Shown in pieces: positions 6,098-10,624 of a DNA stretch of 10,624 nt. The stretch comes from Tardiphaga sp. Its GTDB lineage: Bacteria; Pseudomonadota; Alphaproteobacteria; Rhizobiales; Xanthobacteraceae. The stretch spans positions 1-10,624 of the forward strand of contig JAQGJY010000327.1 of NCBI GenBank assembly GCA_028290325.1. The letters are read 5' to 3'. The stretch's first letter is position 1, and each line of letters opens with the position of its first letter. Under the pieces are notes generated by a model. The model was not told where the DNA came from. It saw nothing but the letters and a program-made list of their open reading frames with translations, and ran no database searches. Both the position numbers and the translations under genes were made by a program.

Positions 6098-6820
6098 ATG
6101 AGCCGATCTCCCCTGAGCCGCTTTTCAATTGGCGCGGCGACCGCCGCCGCGATTGCGATCGTAACCTTCGCCGCCGCGCCCCTCTTCGCGGCCGAAGAGG
6201 CCGTGGTCATCCCTGCCCCCGCGATGGACGTCGAAAGTTCGACCGGCATGCAGACCGCCGTGCTCGCCGGTGGTTGTTTCTGGGGTGTCCAGGGCGTATT
6301 CCAGCATACCGCCGGTGTCGCAAACGCCGTGTCCGGCTATGCCGGAGGTGACAAATCGACCGCGAATTATGATGCGATTTCGAGCGGGACCACCGGCCAT
6401 GCCGAAGCGGTCGAGATCAAATACGACCCCAAGCAGATCAGCTATGGCAAGCTGTTGCAGATCTATTTTTCCGTTGCGCACGATCCGACCCAGCTGAACC
6501 GTCAGGGCCCGGATTCTGGCACGCAGTATCGGTCGGAAATCTTCGCCACCACGGCGGAGCAGCAGAAGATCGCCGAGGCTTACGTGGCCCAGCTCAATGC
6601 CGCCAAGGTCTATCCGAAGCCGATCGTGACCAAGATCAGTCCGCTCAAGGCGTTCTACGCGGCTGAGGCCTATCATCAGGATTACCTGACCCTGCATCCG
6701 AACCAGCCGTACATCGTGGTCAACGATCTGCCGAAAATCGCGGCCCTGAAAAAGCTGTTCGCGCCGAACTATATCGAGAAGCCGACGCTGGTCAGCGGCT
6801 CGAAACTGACATCGAACTGA
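6098..6820 (+). CDS. msrA: Exported peptide-methionine (S)-S-oxide reductase MsrA
   Basis: Reduces the S epimer of methionine sulfoxide in proteins back to methionine. The 240-residue product starts MSRSPLSRFSIGAATAAAIA and runs to LFA|AEE, a clear signal peptide of about 31 residues, so the enzyme should act in the periplasm. The catalytic motif GGCFWG carries Cys60. Other family residues include GYAGG (80-84), GHAEAVEI (100-107), HDPTQLNRQG (128-137) and GTQYRS (141-146). There is no other Cys, so the C-terminal resolving cysteines of E. coli-type MsrA are absent and the sulfenic acid must be reduced by an outside thiol. The start at 6098 is set by AAAGG 7 nt upstream and by the signal peptide; the open frame from 6005 is not used. 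msrB follows after 18 nt. Confidence 0.95.
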   Translation: MSRSPLSRFSIGAATAAAIAIVTFAAAPLFAAEEAVVIPAPAMDVESSTGMQTAVLAGGCFWGVQGVFQHTAGVANAVSGYAGGDKSTANYDAISSGTTGHAEAVEIKYDPKQISYGKLLQIYFSVAHDPTQLNRQGPDSGTQYRSEIFATTAEQQKIAEAYVAQLNAAKVYPKPIVTKISPLKAFYAAEAYHQDYLTLHPNQPYIVVNDLPKIAALKKLFAPNYIEKPTLVSGSKLTSN

Positions 6821-6838
6821 CCCCAGACAGGAGGCACT

Positions 6839-7255
6839 ATGTCCGACACCACGTTGCCGCCCGGCAAGGTCGAGAAGTCCGACGCTGAGTGGCGCAAAGA
6901 GCTGACGCCGATGCAATACGCGGTGCTGCGTGAGAAGGCGACGGAGCGTCCGTTTTCGGGCGAGTATGAGCACGAACATCGCGCGGGCATCTATGTCTGC
7001 GCCGGCTGCGGACAGACATTGTTCGCCTCGGACGCGAAGTTCGAGTCGGGCTGCGGCTGGCCCAGTTTCACCCAGCCGGCGCTCGAAAGTCACGTCGATG
7101 AGGAACGGGACATGAGCCACGGCATGGTCCGCACAGAGGTGTTGTGCTCGAAATGCAGCGGTCATCTCGGCCACGTTTTCGAGGATGGTCCGGGGCCAAC
7201 CGGTTTGCGTTACTGCATCAATTCGGCGGCATTGAAGCTGCAACCGAAAGAATAG
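6839..7255 (+). CDS. msrB: Peptide-methionine (R)-S-oxide reductase MsrB, zinc type
   Basis: Reduces the R epimer of methionine sulfoxide and so complements MsrA. The 138-residue protein has the two zinc-binding pairs CAGC (Cys54, Cys57) and CSKC (Cys103, Cys106), the GCGWPSF motif with Cys72, HLGHVF (109-114), and RYCINS with catalytic Cys126. Cys72 lies where the resolving Cys of two-Cys MsrB enzymes is found, so thioredoxin recycling is expected. No signal peptide is present, so it should be cytoplasmic, unlike the MsrA encoded just upstream. AGGAGG lies 5 nt before the ATG. The 18-nt gap and same strand indicate one operon, ended by the hairpin at 7294-7328. Confidence 0.96.
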   Translation: MSDTTLPPGKVEKSDAEWRKELTPMQYAVLREKATERPFSGEYEHEHRAGIYVCAGCGQTLFASDAKFESGCGWPSFTQPALESHVDEERDMSHGMVRTEVLCSKCSGHLGHVFEDGPGPTGLRYCINSAALKLQPKE

Positions 7256-7293
7256 GCTCGCGCGTCACCCCGGAGCTGATATAAAACTGTCAC

Positions 7294-7328
7294 ATGCCCC
7301 GCACGACATCGATTGTCGCGCGGGGCAT
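7294..7328 (+). terminator. Strong hairpin terminator after msrAB
   Basis: ATGCCCCGC, an unpaired A, then CGACA face TGTCG, C, and GCGGGGCAT around a TCGAT loop: 14 base pairs with a single A·C mismatch, 38 nt after the msrB stop. The downstream bases (TCGCGTCTTCGG) are not a clean T-tract, so termination may need Rho or NusA, or the hairpin may mainly protect the 3' end. Confidence 0.65.
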
Positions 7329-7400
7329 TCGCGTCTTCGGACGCATGCATGCCCGAAAATCGATCATGCCGCTAAAGCTAGCAAAAACAAGAAAGCGACG

Positions 7401-7784
7401 ATGTCCAAAACTTCCAATCGGCTGCTGCTCGGTCTCGGGCTGGCAGGACTGATCCTCGACGGCGTGTCATCGCACCCTGCTCTGGCGACCGACAAAGTCG
7501 CGCTGTTTCGCGTCATCACCGCGCGGGACGCGATCGTGATCGGCCTCAGCAAGACCGAACTTGACCGCCTTGACGCGCGTAACGCCGGCGATGTCGCGAA
7601 ACAGCTGGCGCGGCAGGGATCGCTCAGCGTCTGGCAATACGGTGTCCGCAAAGCGGAAGCCGGTGCGCTTGAACAGGTGGCCTTGCGTCGGGTTGGCCTC
7701 CTCGCGAGCGATGCCATCCGGGTCGAGCCCTATACGACGCCGCTCAAAATCGTGCCGTTCGACCACGATGTGACCGGGCAATGA
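7401..7784 (+). CDS. Exported hypothetical protein (127 aa)
   Basis: The N-terminus MSKTSNRLLLGLGLAGLILD through SSHPALA|TDK is a signal peptide of about 29 residues, leaving a mature protein of about 98 residues with no Cys. The mature part has the look of a small folded alpha/beta domain: KVALFRVITARDAIVIGLSK, then a helix (LDARNAGDVAKQLARQG), then SLSVWQYGVRKAEAGALEQV and a strand-rich end (DAIRVEPYTTPLKIVP). I recall similar exported hypothetical proteins in Bradyrhizobium with the SVWQY...RVEPYTTPL pattern, but no assigned role. AGAAAG before the ATG is a weak ribosome binding site. It lies downstream of the msrAB hairpin, so it is probably a separate transcript. Confidence 0.82.
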   Translation: MSKTSNRLLLGLGLAGLILDGVSSHPALATDKVALFRVITARDAIVIGLSKTELDRLDARNAGDVAKQLARQGSLSVWQYGVRKAEAGALEQVALRRVGLLASDAIRVEPYTTPLKIVPFDHDVTGQ

Positions 7785-7838
7785 CATTCGCGACGGCTGC
7801 ATGTCGCTGGAAACAGGTGACAATTCCGTCAAGCCGCC

Positions 7839-7865
7839 CCGGCGTTATCCCTAAGGGCGCGCCGG
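7839..7865. terminator. Possible weak terminator hairpin
   Basis: CCGGCG (7839-7844) pairs with CGCCGG (7860-7865), with CCC-TAA-GGG nested inside, 55 nt after the exported hypothetical gene. There is no T-tract. It may end that transcript, but the evidence is thin. Confidence 0.3.
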
Positions 7866-7867
7866 AG

Positions 7868-7895
7868 TCGCAATTCCGCAAAACCAGCCTATATT
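7868..7895 (+). promoter_or_regulatory. Candidate sigma-70-like promoter
   Basis: TATATT (7890-7895) matches five of six -10 consensus bases and stands out in GC-rich DNA. The hexamer 16 nt upstream, TCGCAA, is a poor -35 (about three of six). It would give a leader of roughly 90 nt for the gene at 7993. Confidence 0.27.
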
Positions 7896-7992
7896 AGAGT
7901 TGCCCGAAATGATGCCCGCCGGTCGCCGCTGACTGGCCTATCCGGCCTGGTTCCGTCATTTCATCCGCCTTCATTGATAGAGGTCACTGACG

Positions 7993-8286
7993 ATGGCTTT
8001 CAGCTACAATACCGCCGCCGAACTGTTTCCCGCCGCGATCCGCAAGAAGAAACGTGCGGGTTTTGCCTATCGTCGCTTCGATACCGCGGCCGATGCCGTG
8101 TTGTTCGCGATCGAGGAGCTGCCGGCGGATTCGCTGAACGGGGCCTACTTGCAGGTCGATGAGGCCCGCTTTGATCAAACCGGTATTCGCACACTCTACG
8201 AGAGCGAGGACTTTCCGCTCGCCCGTCGCGCGCCGGAGCCGGTCGATGACGAGGCGACCGAAGACAAATCCGCCAACGCGGCCTGA
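7993..8286 (+). CDS. Small soluble hypothetical protein (97 aa)
   Basis: The product starts MAFSYNTAAELFPAAIRKKK, followed by AGFAYRRFDTAADAVLFAIEELPADSLNGAYLQVDEARFDQTGIRTLYESEDFPLARR and an acidic, probably disordered tail (EPVDDEATEDKSANAA). No membrane helix and no Cys. The core looks like a compact alpha/beta fold. I recall homologues across Bradyrhizobiaceae annotated only as hypothetical. AGAGG at 7979-7983 lies 9 nt before the ATG, supporting this start. The stop is 2 nt from the stop of the opposing DUF4112 gene. No function can be proposed. Confidence 0.85.
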   Translation: MAFSYNTAAELFPAAIRKKKRAGFAYRRFDTAADAVLFAIEELPADSLNGAYLQVDEARFDQTGIRTLYESEDFPLARRAPEPVDDEATEDKSANAA

Positions 8287-8288
8287 GC

Positions 8289-8819
8289 TCATGACAGCTG
8301 GGGCTGCTTGTCGAGCCACTTCCGCAGCATCTTCATATTGCGGATATTGGCCTTGAACATCACGTCGAAGGCGTCGCCAACCAGCGGCACCGCGCCGACA
8401 ACCCCATCGATCGCGACATTGCCCAGCATGCGGGCGGTCATGTGCCACGGCGCGCCCAGCGCGCGGGCTTCGCGCACGATCCACAACGCGATCGCCGTCG
8501 TGACGATGTCGCCGATCACCGGCACCAGCCCGATCAACGCATCGATGCCGTAGCGCACATTGGTGCCGGGCATGACAAAGGCGACGTCGAGCAGATTGGT
8601 CAGCGCCTCAAGCCGGGCGATGCGCTGATCGCGCGTGAGCGGGCCGAACGGGTTGGCCCCACCGCCTAGTCGAAATTCAAACGCGGCGCCGAACGGACTC
8701 TGCCCCAGCGGCGCGGGCTCGACGACCCGCCCCTCCTGATCGATCACCGGGCCGGTCGCGGCGTGGGGCCGCCGCGATCGTGTCGTGCTGCGTGTGAAGA
8801 GATCGTCATTTGTCGTCAT
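8289..8819 (-). CDS. DUF4112 domain membrane protein
   Basis: A 176-residue protein. The first 60 residues are polar and Pro/Gly-rich (probably disordered and cytoplasmic). The DUF4112 domain then runs from about 65 to 170: LTNLLDVAFVMPGTNVRYGIDALIGLVPVIGDIVT, a helix TAIALWIVREARALGAP, and a repeat of the same theme in MLGNVAIDGVVGAVPLVGDAFDVMFKANIRN. The paired G-(L/A)-(V/I)-P-(V/L)-(V/I)-GD motifs are diagnostic. Family function is unknown; it is an integral membrane protein. The gene lies 57 nt downstream of the diguanylate cyclase gene on the same strand and may be co-transcribed. No strong Shine-Dalgarno is seen before the ATG. Confidence 0.92.
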   Translation of the reverse strand: MTTNDDLFTRSTTRSRRPHAATGPVIDQEGRVVEPAPLGQSPFGAAFEFRLGGGANPFGPLTRDQRIARLEALTNLLDVAFVMPGTNVRYGIDALIGLVPVIGDIVTTAIALWIVREARALGAPWHMTARMLGNVAIDGVVGAVPLVGDAFDVMFKANIRNMKMLRKWLDKQPQLS

Positions 8820-8876
8820 GTCGCTGACATGGGAAGCGCCGCCGGCTTTCGCAAGCGGTCGTTCGAGGCGATGCGG

Positions 8877-10067
8877 TCAGGCGCTTTGACGCATCGGTGG
8901 TTCGAGCCCGCGCGGCGCGTGATCGAAGATCGCGTAGCGGTTCTTGCCCTGGCTTTTCGCGGCGTAAAGCGCCTTGTCCGCGACCGCGATCAGCCGTTCG
9001 ACATCGGTGCCGACCGCCGGGTGCCACTGCGCGACGCCGATTGAGACCGCGAGCGTCGCGCCGTCAAACGGCAAGACCTGCGCCCGGCAAGATTCCAGAA
9101 CATAGCGCGCGATCATCGCGGCCTCGCGTTGCGTGGTCGCGGGCAGCACGATGAAGAACTCGTCGCCGCCGGTCCGCGACAGCAGATCGTCCGGTCGCAA
9201 CCGGCTTTGCGCGGCGCGGGTAAACAGCCGCAGGCATTCGTCGCCAGCCGCGTGGCCATAGCGATCGTTGATCGCCTTGAAGCCATCGAGGTCGATCGCC
9301 AGCACGGAGAATGGCTCGCCGGACTGCTGCGCCAGCGCGCATTCCTTGGTCATCCGCCGCACCATGTGCCGGCGGTTGGCGACGCCGGTGAGGTCATCGA
9401 GCAGCGCCAGGCCGGCGACTTCGCTATGCAGCCGGTCGATCGCCATCAACATGAAACCGAAATTCCAGGCCATCGACAGAAACACGATCAACAGCAGAAT
9501 GACGGCCTGAAAGGAATTGAAGGTCGTGAACGAGATAGCGCCGCCCAACCCCAACAGCGCGCCGACGGACCGCGCCACATAGACCGTGACCATCAACGTC
9601 GCGATGGCGCCGGTGAGTTGCGCGCCCGGCCGCCGCCGGCCATCGATCCGCGCGAACATCAACGGCAACACCAGCACCAGGATCAACGCCGACGCCAGCG
9701 AGGCGATCGTCACCCGCGCCGCCATGTGATCGAACACCGTGAACACCGCCAAACCGGCCGCGCTGACCGCCACGATCGCCAGGTGGATCCGCCATTGCGG
9801 CGGACGATTGTAGAACCGCCGAATCCCCATCGCCGCAAGGCCGCAGCTGAAGATCAGGATTGGATTGCCGATGATGATCGGCAGCCATGGCGAGACCGAC
9901 CCGCGCAGCCCCGAGATGCCCGCGCCGACCGAGGCGAGGATGGTTGCCGCCGCCCAGAACCGCGCCGCCGTGAAGCTCGGATAGTTGCGCAGCACATAGA
10001 TCCACACCATCCCGAGCGAGACGAAATTGATGATGAACACGATCCACAGCGTGGGGACGCTCAGCAT
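8877..10067 (-). CDS. Membrane-bound GGDEF diguanylate cyclase
   Basis: Makes cyclic di-GMP from two GTP. The 396-residue product has about seven membrane helices in residues 1-212 (starting MLSVPTLWIVFIINFVSLGM) and a GGDEF domain from about 220. That domain shows DDLTGVANRR (224-233), the FSVLAIDLDGFKAINDRYGH strand and loop, the active-site GGDEF (300-304), SIGVAQW and DKALYAAKSQGKNRY. RPDD (291-294) lies five residues before GGDEF, the spacing of the inhibitory I-site, so product feedback is expected. The catalytic residues are intact, so it should be active. The frame is open to 10160, but the only strong Shine-Dalgarno there serves another frame. The start at 10067 matches the family and overlaps the stop of a 20-codon leader ORF. 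The signal sensed by the membrane part is unknown. Confidence 0.92.
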   Translation of the reverse strand: MLSVPTLWIVFIINFVSLGMVWIYVLRNYPSFTAARFWAAATILASVGAGISGLRGSVSPWLPIIIGNPILIFSCGLAAMGIRRFYNRPPQWRIHLAIVAVSAAGLAVFTVFDHMAARVTIASLASALILVLVLPLMFARIDGRRRPGAQLTGAIATLMVTVYVARSVGALLGLGGAISFTTFNSFQAVILLLIVFLSMAWNFGFMLMAIDRLHSEVAGLALLDDLTGVANRRHMVRRMTKECALAQQSGEPFSVLAIDLDGFKAINDRYGHAAGDECLRLFTRAAQSRLRPDDLLSRTGGDEFFIVLPATTQREAAMIARYVLESCRAQVLPFDGATLAVSIGVAQWHPAVGTDVERLIAVADKALYAAKSQGKNRYAIFDHAPRGLEPPMRQSA

Positions 10068-10123
10068 GGCCAGGCCGCGGCATGGCCGGCCGCCCGTTCC
10101 ATCGTCGCGCCGAGTGTCGCCAT
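10061..10123 (-). CDS. Candidate 20-aa leader ORF coupled to the GGDEF gene
   Basis: AAGGAG (10131-10136, complement) lies 7 nt before an ATG at 10123 that opens a 20-codon frame, MATLGATMERAAGHAAAWPC. Its TGA overlaps the GGDEF start codon in the arrangement ATGCTGA. The GGDEF start itself has no good Shine-Dalgarno, so translation of this short frame could deliver ribosomes to it. An alternative is that the short peptide is incidental, or that the true GGDEF start lies upstream at 10160. Confidence 0.45.
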   Translation of the reverse strand: MATLGATMERAAGHAAAWPC

Positions 10124-10286
10124 CGTCCGTCTCCTTGACGCGAACATCGTGCGACGGCACGGGTTAACAGACCTGCTCGCCGCCGAGTCATACAAAGCGG
10201 GTGGTGTGGAATTGATGAACATCGCCTTGCGACATCGCGGCACAGGCCGATGATCAAGTATTCGCTAAACGAGCCGGACCGCGCGA
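10124..10286. other. Intergenic region between the transglycosylase and the cyclase leader
   Basis: This gap separates two genes on the minus strand and contains the strong Shine-Dalgarno AAGGAG (complement of 10131-10136). It is wide enough for a promoter of the cyclase gene, but I found no convincing -35/-10 pair and no intrinsic terminator for the transglycosylase gene. Confidence 0.4.
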
Positions 10287-10624
10287 TCAGCCGCCTTGCG
10301 CCAGCCGGTCGGCGAAATAGGCGATCGTCTTGCGATAGATCGTCGCGCGATTCCATTCGCGCATCGCCTCGAAATTCGCCGTGCCCTCGCCATAGGGCTG
10401 GCCGCCCTTGAAGCCCGCCGTCTTCAGAAGATTGGCCGTGGAGGCCAGCACATCCGGAATGCTGTGACGCAGATCGACATGGCCGTTGCCGTCGAAATCG
10501 ACGCCGTATTTGATGTAGGACGACGGCAGGAACTGGGTTTGGCCGAGCTCGCCGGCGAAGGCGCCGATCAGATCGCGCAACGGCAGATCGCCGCGATCGA
10601 CGATCTTCAGCGCCGCCAGCAATT
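10287..10624 (-). CDS. Lytic murein transglycosylase, MltB/Slt35 type (partial, N-terminus beyond right edge)
   Basis: C-terminal 112 residues of a lytic transglycosylase that cleaves the MurNAc-GlcNAc bond of peptidoglycan and leaves 1,6-anhydro-MurNAc. The diagnostic stretch is GAFAGELGQTQFLPSSYIKY, followed by GVDFDGNGHVDLRHSIPDVLASTANLL, the substrate-cleft and EF-hand-like region of the MltB family. The catalytic Glu lies earlier in the protein and is outside the window. The product ends IAYFADRLAQGG, just after the catalytic domain, so no C-terminal peptidoglycan-binding domain follows. The gene is transcribed toward the diguanylate cyclase gene with a gap of about 220 nt. Confidence 0.93.
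   Translation of the reverse strand, partial: LLAALKIVDRGDLPLRDLIGAFAGELGQTQFLPSSYIKYGVDFDGNGHVDLRHSIPDVLASTANLLKTAGFKGGQPYGEGTANFEAMREWNRATIYRKTIAYFADRLAQGG

Noticed and set aside
6125..7243. 372-codon minus-strand frame
   Set aside because: Antisense shadow across msrA and msrB, whose motifs and RBSs are unambiguous.
8817..8833. Four-codon ORF (ATG TCA GCG ACA TGA) overlapping the DUF4112 start
   Set aside because: No Shine-Dalgarno and too short to distinguish from chance.
9129..10253. 374-codon plus-strand frame
   Set aside because: Antisense shadow of the GGDEF gene, with low-complexity RDRHQ composition and no family motifs.

Overview
The window looks like ordinary chromosome of a high-GC alphaproteobacterium, most likely Nitrobacteraceae/Bradyrhizobiaceae (Bradyrhizobium, Rhodopseudomonas, Afipia or a relative). 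The basis is strong G/C at third codon positions and several protein types I associate with that group: the exported single-Cys MsrA paired with MsrB, the multi-TM GGDEF protein beginning MLSVPTLW, DUF4112, and small 'MAKGQ' Lys-rich proteins. No rRNA, tRNA, insertion sequence, phage or CRISPR signal was found. The genus is inference, not something read from a marker gene.

Layout. Positions 1-1310 (-) hold nearly all of a MATE efflux transporter that runs off the left edge. A 46-aa Lys-rich protein (+) at 1419-1559 and a secreted 84-aa Met/Arg-rich protein (-) at 1621-1875 converge on a strong hairpin. A coiled-coil-like 137-aa protein (+, 2167-2580) ends at a classic terminator whose U-tract abuts the ribosome binding site of a 50-aa membrane protein (+). 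That gene converges on another 51-aa membrane protein (-). Two tandem MaoC/hotdog proteins (-, 3105-4057) form an operon. A DUF4282 membrane protein (+) overlaps a convergent 51-aa membrane protein (-) at 4470-4479. A compact SF1B (RecD2/Dda-like) helicase follows (+, 4757-5866).

Positions 6098-7255 (+) carry msrA-msrB, closed by a long hairpin: MsrA has a signal peptide and a single Cys, and MsrB is a zinc-type cytosolic enzyme. Then come an exported hypothetical protein and a small soluble hypothetical protein (+). The right end reads on the minus strand: a partial MltB-type lytic transglycosylase, a membrane GGDEF diguanylate cyclase preceded by a possible 20-codon leader ORF that overlaps its start codon, and a DUF4112 protein.

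How the genes fit together. Much of the window concerns the cell envelope: efflux, murein hydrolysis, c-di-GMP signalling, several one- or two-helix membrane proteins, and repair of oxidised methionine. The most suggestive functional pairing is inferred: a secreted peptide that is 30% Met lies in the same window as an exported Met-sulfoxide reductase. No single obvious new system is laid out as one operon. The features most worth a second look are the Met/Arg-rich peptide, the GGDEF leader ORF, the terminator/RBS junction and four small genes under 60 codons.
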